Assembly: GCA_046156035.1 (NCBI GenBank)
Contig: JBJXEW010000025.1
Location: forward strand, 1 to 64,000
DNA: 64,000 nt
Origin: JAEUIX01 sp046156035
GTDB lineage: Bacteria > Planctomycetota > Phycisphaerae > Phycisphaerales > UBA1924
Reading direction: 5' to 3'
The translations under genes were made by a program, and so were the position numbers. A model generated the notes under the pieces. That model was not told the origin of the DNA, ran no database searches, and saw only the letters and a list, made by a program, of their open reading frames with translations. Of this stretch, positions 16,010 to 28,400 are shown in pieces; the first letter of the stretch is position 1; each line of letters opens with the position of its first letter.

Positions 16010-16095
16010 TGCCCGAGGAGGGAGTTGAACCCACACGCCTTTAGAGGGCGACGGATTTTGAATCCGTTGCGTCTGCCAGTTCCGCCACTCGGGCC
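16010..16095 (-). tRNA. tRNA-Leu (anticodon CAA)
   Basis: Read on the minus strand it starts GCCCGAG and ends CTCGGGC-A, giving a seven-pair acceptor stem. The anticodon arm is ACGGA-TTCAAAA-TCCGT with CAA in the loop, and a long variable arm (CGCCCTCTAAAGGCG) marks it as class II. The T loop is TTCAACT. The T stem has one U-U mismatch. CCA is not encoded. Confidence 0.95.
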
Positions 16096-16242
16096 AGCCG
16101 GCCCAAGCGTACGCCGGGGGCGGTGGTGGTTCTGGCGGGCACGCGACTCGGCCGAGCGAGCGGCTTATCCTTGCCTCCTCAATCGCACCTCGGGCGGGGG
16201 GCTTGGCCGCGTAGGCCGGCCCTGGACCCCGGAGTTTGCACC

Positions 16243-17658
16243 ATGGCCTCGGCCCCCCCTACCGCCGCCCCCACCCGCACGCCCCCCACCGCCGCGGATC
16301 GCCCCAACATCGTGAAGGTCTCCGATGCGGGCCCCAGCCGCAAGAAGATCCACATCGAGGTTCCGGCCCAGACGGTGGACGAGACCCTGCTGAGCCAGAT
16401 CGACACGCTGGTGTCGGAGGCCGAGATCAAGGGCTTCCGCAAGGGCCGCGCCCCGCGGCGGCTGGTGGAGAAGGTCTTCGGCGGGGCGGTTCGCAAGCAG
16501 GCCAAAGAGCAGTTGGTGGCCCAGGCCTACGCCAAGGCCGTGGAGGATCACAAACTGCGCGTGCTGGGGCAGATCGCCGGCAACGTGGAAGAGGCCGTGT
16601 GCGAGGCCGGCAAGCCGCTGGTGTTCGAGGTGGAGGTGGAGGTGCCGCCCGAGTTCGAGTTGCCCAACCTCGAAGGGCTCGACATCAAGAAGCCGCTCCT
16701 GAGCGTGGCTGAGGACATGGTCGGCAAGGAGATCGAGAAGTTCTGCATCCAGGAAGGTCGGCTTGAGGAGCGCGACACCGCCGAGCGGGGCGACTACCTG
16801 ACGGGCCACGCCAAGATGGAGGGTGCCAAGACGGGCACCGTCTACTTCGAGTCTGACGGCATCGTGGTGCAGGTGCCCGCGGCCGACAAGGGCGAGAAGG
16901 GCATGATCGTGGGCATCGTGGTGGAGGACTTCGCCACGCAGTTGGGCCTGCCCAAGCCCGGCTCGGAGGTGGTGATCAACGCCACCGGCCCCGACAGCCA
17001 CGAGAACGAAGAAGTGCGCGGGCAGCCGCTGAAGGTGACGTACAAGCCTGCCCGGGTGGACAGGATCATCCCCGCCGATGAGGCCGAACTGGCGAGCCGC
17101 CTGGGCATGAGCGGGCCCGAGCAGATGAAGGAGATCGTGCGCGACCGCCTGCAGCAGCGCGTGCTGGTGGAGCAGCAGATGGTGATGCGCCAGCAGGTGG
17201 GCAAGTACCTGGTTGAGAACGTGCAGATGGAACTGCCCGAGCGCACCACCGCCACGCAGGCCGCGCGGAACCTGGAGCGCCGCCGGCTGGAACTCATGTA
17301 TCGCGGCGTGGATGCGATGCAGATCGAGGAGCACTTGGCGGACCTGCGGGCCTCGTCTGGCAAGAGCGCCCAGGCCGAACTGAAGGTGTTCTTCATCCTC
17401 GACAAGGCGGCCGAGAAACTCGGGATCAAGGTGAGCGAGCAGGAGATCAACGGTCGCATCTCGCAGATCGCCATGGAACGCAACGAGCGCCCCGAGCGGC
17501 TGCGTCAGCAGTTGATTCAGGGCAACCAGATCGGCTCGGTCTTCCAGCAAATCCGCGAGCACAAGACCATGGACGCAATCTTGGCCAAGGCCAAGGTGAG
17601 CGAGATGCCCGCCGAAGAGTTCAACAAGGTCATGAAGGACAAGGTCAAGAAGAAGTAA
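16243..17658 (+). CDS. tig: Trigger factor (ribosome-associated chaperone/PPIase)
   Basis: A 471-residue cytosolic chaperone that binds ribosomes at the nascent-chain exit. The ribosome-binding signature is IKGFRKGRAPRRLVEKVFG (residues about 62-80). A divergent FKBP-type middle segment (about 170-275) contains RGDYLTGHAKMEG, and a long helical C-terminal region ends in a Lys-rich tail. An extra Pro/Thr-rich N-terminus of about 25 residues precedes the conserved start; GGAG upstream supports the ATG at 16243. It is followed by a DUF3467 gene, not the clpP-clpX pair common in other bacteria. Confidence 0.93.
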   Translation: MASAPPTAAPTRTPPTAADRPNIVKVSDAGPSRKKIHIEVPAQTVDETLLSQIDTLVSEAEIKGFRKGRAPRRLVEKVFGGAVRKQAKEQLVAQAYAKAVEDHKLRVLGQIAGNVEEAVCEAGKPLVFEVEVEVPPEFELPNLEGLDIKKPLLSVAEDMVGKEIEKFCIQEGRLEERDTAERGDYLTGHAKMEGAKTGTVYFESDGIVVQVPAADKGEKGMIVGIVVEDFATQLGLPKPGSEVVINATGPDSHENEEVRGQPLKVTYKPARVDRIIPADEAELASRLGMSGPEQMKEIVRDRLQQRVLVEQQMVMRQQVGKYLVENVQMELPERTTATQAARNLERRRLELMYRGVDAMQIEEHLADLRASSGKSAQAELKVFFILDKAAEKLGIKVSEQEINGRISQIAMERNERPERLRQQLIQGNQIGSVFQQIREHKTMDAILAKAKVSEMPAEEFNKVMKDKVKKK

Positions 17659-17751
17659 CCGCGGACGCGGCGGCGTGGCCGCAAAGGTCCACAACGCCCG
17701 AGCGCCCGCACACACCCATTCGCACCCCCTGTGCAAGAAAGCGAGAACACC

Positions 17752-18093
17752 ATGTCCGATTCCAACACGCCCCCCGCCCAGCCCCAGCAGCGTCAGGTCC
17801 AACTCCGCATCGACGAGAGCAAGATGGAGACGACCTACGCCAACACCATCCGCACCAGCACCACGCCCGACGAGGTCATCCTCGACTTCGGCGTGAACCT
17901 CCCCATGCCCTCCAACAACAACACCTCCGATCCCGTGCTGGTCTTTTCCGTGGGCTCGCGCGTGGTCATGAACTGGCGCGGTGCCAAGCGGCTGGCCATC
18001 AGCCTCGGGCAGGTCATCCGCCAGTACGAGCAGGCCAACGGCGAGATCAACCTCAACCCCGACAACGCCGGCGGCCCCAAACTGGCCCAGTAA
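17752..18093 (+). CDS. DUF3467 family protein
   Basis: A 113-residue small acidic protein of the DUF3467 family, seen in the conserved YANTIRTSTTPDEVILDFG segment and in MNWRGAKRLAISLGQVIRQY. Function is unknown across the family; members are widespread in planctomycetes and Bacteroidota. The first 18 residues are Pro/Gln-rich. It lies 93 bp after trigger factor and ends in a clear terminator, so the two may form a short operon. Confidence 0.9.
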   Translation: MSDSNTPPAQPQQRQVQLRIDESKMETTYANTIRTSTTPDEVILDFGVNLPMPSNNNTSDPVLVFSVGSRVVMNWRGAKRLAISLGQVIRQYEQANGEINLNPDNAGGPKLAQ

Positions 18094-18132
18094 GCAGCCC
18101 GGGCAGCCCCTGCCCCCACTCCCAGATCAACC

Positions 18133-18167
18133 ACACGCCCGGTGGCCAACGCCGCCGGGCGTTTTTC
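18133..18167 (+). terminator. Rho-independent terminator after DUF3467 gene
   Basis: ACGCCCGG (18135-18142) pairs with CCGGGCGT (18154-18161) and is followed by TTTTTC on the plus strand, 40 bases after the DUF3467 stop. Confidence 0.88.
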
Positions 18168-18309
18168 ATTGGGCAGGGCATGCACGCAAAAACTGCCTCT
18201 GGTGCATAGCACGTGCCGATACCCGCACAGAGTCCACACCGGCGGCGAGATGCCACCGGATCCCTCCCCTCCCGCATCGGTGCCCCGCACCAACGGAACG
18301 GAGTCCGTG

Positions 18310-19425
18310 ATGCCCCAGCAACCAGCCACGACCGCGCCCGCTGCCTTGTCGGCCACGCCGCGCACCCGCACCTCCAAGCAGTCTCCGGGCCGGCCCGACC
18401 CGGCAATCAAAGAGGTGTTTCTCTCGCCGCGGGTCATCGACCGCGAGGCGTTCAACGACTTTGCCGGCAGTTTGCGGGCCCTGATCGCGGAAGGCCACAC
18501 GCAAACGGTGGCGCTGCTCGCTGCCGCGGCAGAGGCCGACGCCGCGCACGCGGCCGTGCGCGAGGTGCCCGCACGGCATCAAGCCCGGCTCGATGCCGCC
18601 ACGAGGGCGCTCGCCTCGCTTGACGAGCGCTGCGGCCAGACGGAGCGTCTGCTGGGTGCGGCGAAGGACGCGGCGTGCACGCTGGAGGCCATCCGCACCG
18701 ATGCCGACCGACTGATCGAATCGCACACACGCACCGTGCGCGACCGGCTGGACCAGGCGTTGGCCCGCACGGAAGCCCGGCTGGCCGAGTTCGAGCGGGT
18801 GGCCGAGTTGCGCGTGCTCACCCTTGAACGCACCCTCGGCGAACGCATCGAGGCCGGGCTGGCCCGCCTTGACGCGCACGCCGCCCGCGCCACCGCCGAT
18901 CTGGGTGGTGCCGCGGAACGAGTGGTCGCCGAGATCAGCCACAGCGCGCAGGCCTCCGCAGACGAGATTCGCGGCGCGGCCGAGAACGCGCTGGCCGCCG
19001 TGAGCACCAACCACGAACAGCACGCCCGCGCGGCGGAAGCGGCACGGCTGACGCTTCACACTGCGGCGCAGGCCGCGCAGCACGCCGCGCAGGAGGCCAC
19101 GGGACGCGTGCAGATGGCCGCCCGAAGCGCCGAAGAGACGCTGCGGCAGCGCGAGACGGAACTGACCGACCTGATGGCGCGGCTGGAGGATCTTGCCGCG
19201 GAGACGGAGGCGCTGCTCGGGCACGCGCACGAACCCGCGTTCGTGGGTGATGAGAGCCAACACGACACCGTCTCGCCCGCGCCGTTGCCCGGATCACTTG
19301 CCGACCTTGTGCAAAGGGCGACAGCCGCGGCGGAGCGGATCGAGGAGGCGCAGCGATCGCTGAACACCCTGCGCGGGGAGATTGCACGCGACCTGGGCGT
19401 GATCGCCGCGGGCATCTGCCCCTGA
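18310..19425 (+). CDS. Long coiled-coil protein of unknown function
   Basis: A 371-residue protein dominated by Ala, Glu, Arg and Leu heptads from about residue 50 to the end, so a long coiled coil is nearly certain. No signal peptide, membrane helix or recognisable enzymatic domain is seen. The ATG at 18310 is chosen for GGAG six bases upstream; an ATG at 18250 is possible. It could be a structural or chromosome/envelope-organising protein, but nothing nearby decides this. It converges on the giant surface-protein gene. Confidence 0.7.
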   Translation: MPQQPATTAPAALSATPRTRTSKQSPGRPDPAIKEVFLSPRVIDREAFNDFAGSLRALIAEGHTQTVALLAAAAEADAAHAAVREVPARHQARLDAATRALASLDERCGQTERLLGAAKDAACTLEAIRTDADRLIESHTRTVRDRLDQALARTEARLAEFERVAELRVLTLERTLGERIEAGLARLDAHAARATADLGGAAERVVAEISHSAQASADEIRGAAENALAAVSTNHEQHARAAEAARLTLHTAAQAAQHAAQEATGRVQMAARSAEETLRQRETELTDLMARLEDLAAETEALLGHAHEPAFVGDESQHDTVSPAPLPGSLADLVQRATAAAERIEEAQRSLNTLRGEIARDLGVIAAGICP

Positions 19426-19452
19426 GCGGGCCGGACGCGGGAGACACGCGGG

Positions 19453-22400
19453 TCACACGCCGAGCAGGATGCGATTGAGCAGGCCGACGGAACGCTGCTG
19501 GCCGAGGAAGAAGTCGGTGCTGCGGATCAGGTCTTGCTGGCCGCTGAGCGGGCTGGACCGGGCCAGGAACGACGCGTTGAAGCCGGTGCGGGCGTTGGTC
19601 ACGCTGCCCGAGTTCAGGATATCGAGCGACGTGTCGGAGACGATCCGCATGCCCAGCAGTTCGCCCACGCGTCGCGCGGCGGCGGCGGTGATCTCGTTGA
19701 TGAGCAGGTCCGCGCCGGACGCGCCCACTCCGTTGGCCAGCACGTTGAAGGCCCGGGCGAAGACGACGGCCTCGTCGTTGGCGTTGCTGTTGAACGCGTC
19801 CACCTTCTGCGAGGCCCCGAAGACCAGCGTGGAGAGGAGCGACGTGGTCATGGAGGCGGGCTCGGGCGATGAGGTGATGTAGACGGTGGAGTAGGACTGG
19901 CCCTCGAAGTCGGCCGCGTTCGTGGAGAACCGCACGGTGCCGATGGTGCCGAAGGAGCCGTTGGCATCCGCCACGTTGTCGACGAACCCGGGGACGATGT
20001 TGAACAGGCTCCGCAGGCGCTGCACCACGCCGCCGGCGGGGTTGGCCGCGGCGCTCGCATCGATGATGTAGGTGAGCGGGCTGACACCGCCGATCAGGCC
20101 GTCGAGAGCGTTGAAAGCGGGATCGAATGCTCCCAGAACCGTGGGCGAGTAGGGGTTGGCTTCGAGCCAGGTGATCTGACCGCCGGCGGTTTCGATCAGC
20201 ACGTTCTGCGTGCGTGGGGTCGCGGCGGCGGCGACAGCGGGCATCCGCACGATCTCGACCCTGTAATCGCTACGCGTGGCCCCCTGCACGAAGACGGCGA
20301 ACGTGCCGTTGGCGTTGCCGGCACCCAGTGATGCCGCTTCGGGGTTGAGGGCCCTGGGCGCGACCACGTCGATGAACGTGTCGCCGTTGGCATCGGTGCC
20401 GTAGCCGGTGATGCCGTTGGAGACGGTGGTGGTGCGGGCACCCGCGTAGCCGCCCTGACCGCTCGTGGAGGCGATCAGCGCCGAGTTGGTGATGTTGCTG
20501 CCGAAGTCCTCAACGCCGACGGCGGCGGTGGAGAAATCGTTGTTGAAGGTGGTGTCGAAGAGGCCGATCTGCACCGCGCCGCGCGTGTCGAAGAGGCGCA
20601 GGGCGGTGAAGTTGCCGAGTTGATCGCGCAGGGGGGCGAGCAGCCCGAGGTTGGCGCTGGTGTCGGTCGCCTTGAGCGTGATGCGGAAGCGCGTGCCCGC
20701 GGCGATGGATGAGCCGTTGTCAAGGTGGAAGACGTCCAGGTCCGGAGCCACGGTGGTCGTGTTGGTGCCGTTGAGCCCGCGGCGGCCGAGCGAGGAATCA
20801 ACGGTCGTCGCGTCGTCGGTGCTCGCAAGTGCCAGGGTGTTGAACCGGCCGTCGGCCCCGGCCGAGACCGTGTAGCGCGTGCCGCGGTTGTTGGTGCCAA
20901 CCACGCGATCATTGCTGCGCACGGCAAGCGTGCCATTGCCCTGGTAGGTCTTGTTGGCGCCGCCGGGCTCGAGGGTGAAGGTCCACTCGCCGCGAACGAT
21001 GGAGGGGAGGATGGTGCCCGCGGCGGGAATGGCGGCGGTGGGGAAGAAGTCTGACGGGCGGGGAGAGGTGACGAGCAGCGCGCCGTCGCCGGCGTCGGTG
21101 GTGGTGCGTGTGACATCATCCGCGTTGCCGAGGATCCCGTCGGGACCGCCGGAGATTCGCACGGTCGTGCCGACACGGGCCGTGGGCGTGAGCGTGTCAT
21201 CGGCGTTGCTGAGGATGCCGTCGACACCAGCGACGCGGTCGAACGTGTCGGAGCCGACGATGTAGTCATCGGCGGTGCCGAAGGTGAAATCGGCGCCGGC
21301 GAAGCGTTGGAACTGGAACGGCGCGGGAACGCCCGCGACACCCGGGACGGCGACCGCGGCGCTGCTCGGGAAACTCTGCACGATCGTCGTGCGGGTGATG
21401 GGCGTGGACGCGAGCGCACCGACCGGAGCCGAGAAGTCGCCCGCGGCGGGCAGAGAGGTGGGCACGGCGCCCGCGGCGGGCGTGCGGACCTCGGTCTCGG
21501 CTCCGCCGTTGATGGCCGGGTCGCGGAGACCGATGACGCCGCGGGCGTTGGTGCCGCGCACGTTCCCGGCGACGGAGCCGTCGGGCTGAACGCCGAACAG
21601 GCCGTTGGCATCGGGCACGAGTTGGAAGATCCACTTGTTGAGCAACCCAAACGGAACACCATCGACATCGTTGCCGAGACCACCCACCAACTCGAACCGC
21701 TCGATGAAGGGCGCCAGCACGTCGTCGGCAGTGCCCACGATGGCGTCGGTGCCGGCGTTCTGGAGGAAGTCGGCGGCCAGCGGCGCTCCGATACCGGCGG
21801 GCGAGAAGGTACTCCCCGTGGAGAATCCGGAACTCGAGGCTTGCGGCACGGCCGTGCCGAAGAAGCCGCTGGAACCGGAATCCTCGATGGTGATGGCAAA
21901 GTTGTAATCGCCGAGGTTGCCCTGGGTGATGGGAATCTCGGTCACGTTGGGGTCGTGGATGCCGACATCGATGATGCCGGTGAAGTTGGTGGCGCTCGGG
22001 GGCAGGTTGGCCGCGGGCACGGCCAACTGCGTCTCGGACGAACCCACCGCGATGTAGTAGACACCGGTCTGACGCACGAGGAACGACTCGCTGGCGTTGC
22101 GTGTGTCCGACGGATCGATGAGGCGCAGCAGTTTCTCGCTGGGCGTGTCAGCGAAAAAGCGCTGCGGCAGGCCCACGATCGGGCGGAGGGTGTCGAGCGT
22201 CAGGCCCGACGAGGAGGCCAGGGCTGAGGAACGGACCCGCACCGGGTCCGTGGTGCCCGCTGTGGGGTCCTCCACCAAGAACGTGTTGTCGTAGATGGCC
22301 CTGGTGGCAAGCGCGGCGGTCCCGCCCAGTTCTCCGAAGCGCAGGATCTGACCAGCGCGAAGGGGCAGGGCGAACACGTCGATGTCGCTGCTTCCGGAGA

Positions 22401-25400
22401 TACCTTGGGCGAGGATGGCGGCGTTGTCGCCGATCGTGCCACGCAGGGTGTAGGGCGTGTTGACGTCCGGCGCGCCGTTGTTGGCGGGCCGGTCGGTGTT
22501 GAGGAGCAGGCCCAGATCGGTGGCGGCGTAGAGGCTCGTGGCGCCGTCGCGGTAGTTGCCGGAGCGGTCGCCGGCATCGCCGACGAGGGCGTTGCGAGTG
22601 AAGGTGTCGCCCGCGGTGCTCACACCGTCGCCGTTGCCGTCGAGGGTGGAGGTGACGGTGGCACCGGTGAGCGTGGAGGCGATGGAGAACTTGTACACGC
22701 CGGGGCCCGCGAGCGTGCGGCTGGGCGCTCCGGGGCTGGTGCGAACGTTGCCGCCGGGCAGCGTCACCTGATCGGTCGGGCCGAGCAACGCACGGTCGGT
22801 GACGGTGCGTGAGAACGTGATGGTGGCCGTGAAGGTGTTGGGGTTGTACGACACCGCGTATTCCACGTCGTTCGCGGGGTTGGTGTCGTTATTGCTGGAG
22901 AAGTCGGTCGCGCCGGCGAGCGTGATCGCCGTGCCGAACCCGCCGTCGCGCTGCTCGGCGATGGTGAGCGCGGCCAGAAGGTTGGCGTTGCCCGCGCCCG
23001 GGTTGATGTTCTGGTTGAAGACCACCCTGGCGACGTAGGAGAAGATGCCGGGGTTCTCAACGGTGAGGCTGACCACCTGCAGGGGCGTGGCCGTCTCGAC
23101 GGTGGCCCTGCGTGTGAAGTTGCCCAGCGAGCCGGTGAGGTTGAAGTTGCCGACGAACGTGGTGCCGAGCGTGCCGCTGGCAAACACGCCGTAGGTCTGG
23201 GTTTGCTGGATGGAGCCCACGGCGCCGGCGATCCGCACGGGGCCGATGTTTGAGCGGCCCGCGGCCACCAGGTCGCCGGGGCGGTTGATGAAGCCGTCCA
23301 CCCCACGCGAGCGGCCCGCGGCCACGTCGGAGCGGGTGAAGTTGCCGCCGATGGAGACGGAGGCGATGTTGCCGTTGGTCACGGTGTCGGCGTTGGCGGT
23401 GCCGAGGATGTTGGCGCCGACGCCGCCGAAATCAGCATCGCCGCCCAGGTCGGTGCCGGCGTAAACGGTGAAGCCGTCTGCCGCGCCGCTGACCACCACG
23501 CTGCCGAGGTTGTCGCGGGCGGTGAGGCGGGCGTTGGTGGCGGTGGTGCTGGAGAACGAGCCGATGGAGCCGCCCGAGCGCACCCGGCCGTTGAACGCGC
23601 CGTTGACGCGGACACCGGTGATGTCAAAGTCGCTGGAGACCACGCCGTTGAACGTGCCGGTGACAGTGAAGTTTCCGAGGCGGCGTGCGTCGATGCGGCT
23701 GTTGCTGGAGACGCCATACCCGTTGAGGAAGGTGACACTGGTGAACGAGTTGGCCGCGAGGGCCACGAGGTTGGTGGGGTTCGCCGCGGCGGGCGCGGCG
23801 GGGTCGCGGGCGCCGATGGAGACGGTGCCGAACGACTCGCCCGCGCGGAAGCGGTTGCCGGGCGTGAGTGTGACCAGGCCGAAGGTGGCGGACCCGACGC
23901 TGCCGTCAACATAGATGTTGCTGGCGCCGCTGAGTTGCGGGCGGACGGTGATGGAGGCAAGCGACGCGTTGCGGCCGGTGATGATCCCCAGCCCGGCGAT
24001 GTTGGCGGTGGCCAGACCATCAACCGTGAGGCTGCCGGTGGTGCTGTTGACGATGACGATGCGGGTGCCGAGAGCGTCGTAGAAGGCCTGATTCGCGCCG
24101 CCCGAGTAGCGGAGCGTGGCGGCGGCGGCGCCGATGACCACGGGCAGGCCCGCGACGGGGATGGGCGTGTAGCCGAGGGCGACGGGGTCGCCCACGAACT
24201 CCGGTGCTGGCGTGCCGGTGACGCGCGGCGCGGCGGTGGTGAGGCCGGTGATGGCCACGTTTGTTGACGCGCTGGCCTGCGTGGCCGTGAGCGCACCGGC
24301 GGGGGCGCTGACGGAGACGATGCGGGTCTTGGCGAAGGCAAAGTTGCCAATGGAGACACCCGCAATGGTGCCGCGCGTAATGGTGACGGACGTGATGGTG
24401 GAGAGGCCGGGGGCGACGGTGTCATCGCCGCCGCCCTGCTCGAACACACCGTTGGGTCCGGCCTCGAGGCCGGCGTAGACGGCGGTGCCGACGGCATCGA
24501 ACCGGAAGGCCACACTGCTGACGATGCCGGACTTGACGAGGTCGGCGGCGGCGCCCACGCCGCCGGGGAGGTTGTCTGTCCCGAGTGAGAGGATGCCCGC
24601 GGCCACGATGGTGCCCCGGGCCGAAGCGGTGCCGACGGCGCGCGTGCCGTTGGCGCTCACGGAGCCGATCTCGTCTCCGGCCACGATGAAGGACGCGTTG
24701 GCGGCGATGGGGTTGGCGTTGCCGTCGATGTTGCCAAGCACGCTGACATTGCCGACGCGCCGGCCCGCCTGAATGGAGGACTCGAAGATCGAGCGGCCAA
24801 CGTTGAGAGACACGATGTCGAGTCCCGCGAAGATGCGGGGGCCGTCGCGCCCGGCGGTGTTGACGAAGCCGGGGGGCAGTTGGCCGCGCCGTTCCGCCGC
24901 GGGAATGCCGGCAATGACACCCGCGGCGAGTGTGGGGTCCACGCCGATGTTGCCGAAGCCCGCGGCATCGGCGATGACGTTGATGGCGTTGATGCTGCCG
25001 TCGCGGGCCGAGATGCTGCCGAGGATGTGGCCGCGGCTGACGGTGACGGAGCCGATGTCGCCGTCGCGGGCCTCGATGGCGTTGGCGGCGCGGGCGGAGC
25101 CGACGAGCGAGCCGCCGGTGATGTTGACCGAGCCGATGCCGCCCGACTGACTGAGGATGGAGCCGCGGAAGTCGCCGGTGATGTTGACGCTGGCGATGCG
25201 GCCGGCGGCGGTGATCACGAAGTCGGAGACGAAATCGGCGCCGGGCAGCGCGCTGGTGCGGCCGACGGTGACGCCGCCGGTGATGGCCTGGCCCACGCGG
25301 AGGTCGGCGTAGATCTGGCCCCGGGCCGTGACGCTGCCAAGGTTGCCCTTGATGTCGATCACGTCGCGCGAGGTGGCGCCCTGGGCCACGCGCCGCCCGA

Positions 25401-28400
25401 TGATGCCGCCGGAGGAGATGGAGTTGACGTTGAGGGGCACGCTGAGCGAAACGGCAAGGTCGCCGCCGGAACGGATGGAGTTGAGCGTGCCGTCAACGGT
25501 GGACACGATGGTGACCGAGCCGGTGAAATCACCGTTGGCGGCAAGGGCGTTGATGGGCCCGTTTGACGTGATATCGCCCGAGAACGAGCCGATCACGTTG
25601 AGGGAGTTGATCCGCCCGCCAGCGCCCACGGCCACGATCGACGTGTTGGTGGCGTTGCGGGAGATCGTGATGGAGTTGATCATGCCCGTGGAGCGGATGG
25701 TCGAGGCGAGCACGTTGCCGCTCACGCCCAAACTCTCGAGGCGGCCCACGTTCAGCGTGGACGAACGCAGGTCGCCACGGATCGAGACGACCCGGGCGAT
25801 GTTGCCGATGTTGAGGATCAGCCGGGTCGCGTTGCGGGCGGTGAGCGTGACCAGGTCGTTGGGTGTGGTGATCTCCAGGTCGGCGATGTCGCGAGCGGAG
25901 GCGATGTAGCGGACGATGTCGGAGGCGATGATCTGGTTGGGCCGGAACTCGAGGCCCTCGCCCGTGAGTGTGGAGTTGCGGAACTCGTCGACGATGATCT
26001 GCTGCACCGAGCCGAGCGTGGCAATGGCGGTGCCCTGGCCGGGCGCGACCACGGTGGTGCCGCGGGCGATCACGCTGGAGGCATCGAAGACGCTGCCGCT
26101 GTGGAGGTTGACGGTGCCGATGGCGGTGCCGAAGACGGTGGACCGGAACATGACCGTGCCGATACCCACCACGGAGGCGACGGTGGCGGTCGCGGTCGGA
26201 TCGTCGATATTGCCGGTGGAGTTCTCCAACGTGCCGCGCGGGGCCCGCCAGAAGGAGTCGAGGCTCGCGCCGCCGATGAACGCCCCGTCGATGCGCCCGC
26301 CGCGGATGTTGATGCCGTTGATGCCGGGCAGGCTCCCGGGCGCGGCGCCACCCAGACCGGAGGCGATGATGACGCCGGAGACCACGGGGTTGAGCACCCT
26401 GTAGCCGCCGCGGATGGCCTGGATGGAGCCGTTGGCGAAGATGCCCGCATTCGCGATGCCCGATTCACCGGGCCCTGCGAGACCGTCGCCGACGTCGATG
26501 TTGATGATGTTCTGGGCGTAGATGGAGCCCACAATGCCGTTGAACACGCCCGGCACCGACACCTGGTTGAAGTTCGGCACCAGCAACCTGAGCGTGGCAC
26601 CAACGCCCGTGAGCAGCACATCGCCGATCGAGCCGGCGACCGAGACGTTCTCCACGTTGCCGCCGCGGACCAGCAGGCCGTCGAGGAAGGGGTCGTAGGG
26701 CAAGCCCACCTGATCGCCCGTGTTGGGGGTGGTGGGCGAGAACGCCAGGAGGCCCTCGTACGTGGTGCCGTTCCAGTTGTTCACAAACCCCGGCACGCCG
26801 ATGACGCCGCCCACGGCACCCTGCTCGCCCTGGGCCAGGCCCAGGAAGTGGCCGATCTTGCGCCGCATCCCCGGCGTTGTGTTGGTGGAGCCCAGGTTGC
26901 CGGCGATGTGCACCGTGCGGACACCCAGCACGTCGGCGGAGACGATATCGCCGCCGACGGTGGCGTTGACGATGCGGTCCAGCGCGCCGCCCGTCACCTC
27001 GAGACGCAGGATATCGATCGGCGAGGCACCGCCGATGATGATCGAGCCGCCGCGCAGCGTGCCCCCGTTGACGAGGTTGAGTTGGATGCGGCCGATGCCG
27101 ATGGCCGTGCCGCCCAGGGAACCGATGCGCAGTTCTGAGCCGTTGCTGAGTTGGGCCTGGATGCGCCCGATGACCAGCCCCGCGCCGGCGATGGGCAGCG
27201 CGATGATCTGTGCGCCCGAGTTGCCGCCCGCGTTCGTGCCGCCGGCGACCGAGATGACAAAGGGCGTGCCCGTGGCATCGGCCAGCGTGATCGACTGACC
27301 GAAGGGCAGCGCGATGATGCTGTCGGTGTCTACGGGGAAGCCGCTGGAACCGCTCGCGACCTGCGAGAAATCGGCGAAGCGGATGTTGGTGCCCGCGGCG
27401 AACAGCAGGCTCGGCTGGTTGAGACGGATGGAGCCGGTGAACGCCGTGCTGCCCGGGCCCTGGGTGCCCACGATGAACCGGTCGATCGTGCTTCCGGCGC
27501 TGGTGCGGACCTGCACGCGATCGGCCGCCACGTAGGTGCCGATGAGCAGCCCGCCGATGTCGCCGGGGCCGCCCGACGTGCCCGACGTGATCCGCACGGG
27601 GCCCACCGGCCCCACCTCGATCGAGAGGTCGGGGAACGGGTTCTGGCGCGCCCCCAGCGCGCCGTTGATATCCATCTCGCCGATCGTGCCGCCGACGGTG
27701 ATCACACCCGCCGCGAAATCGCCGGCCGTGGCCCCGATGCCCGCGAGCGGGTTGACGCCGGTGCGCAGCACGCCAAGGTTGCCCGTCACGCGGATCGACG
27801 ACAACTCGTCCTGCGAGGAGGTGTCCACCGCGCCGCCGAAGAGCAGCGCGTGCAGGTCGCCGTTGACCGTGAGTTGCAGGCGGCGTGTGGTCAGGTAGTC
27901 GTTGTCCGACTCGGTCCCCGGGCGCGGCGGCACAAAGAGCACGCCGTCGTTGTTGTTCGTGGCCGCGCCGAACCGCATCAGGCCCACCGACCCGGCGACG
28001 CTGATGCTGTTGGGTGCCAGGCCGCCCACCTGTGAGAACATGCCCAGGCTGAGGTTGGGAAGGCCCGTGACCGTGGCCTCGTAGCCCATGAAACCATTGG
28101 AGACCGTGGACGGCGGGCGCGAGAACACCAAGTAGTACGCGTCGGTCGCGTCGGGCGTGAAGGAGAATCGCACCGAATTCAGGAAGGGCGACACGATGTC
28201 GGGCTGCGACTGACTGTCGGCCGTTCTGTCGCCGGTCACGAAGCCACTCTGGAAGTTGGCGAGGGTGCGGCCGCGCGAGTCCACAACCTTGGCCGCGAAG
28301 CGCGGGGCGAGGGCTCCGCCGAAGAGGATGACGGTGTCCACGCGCTGGCCGCCGATGGCCGCGAAGCCGAAGACGTCGGCGTTGTCCTCGGCGGTGGAGA

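Noticed and set aside
16165..17802. Long minus-strand frame opposite trigger factor
   Set aside because: Leu/His/Gly-rich with no motif; trigger factor on the plus strand is unmistakable.
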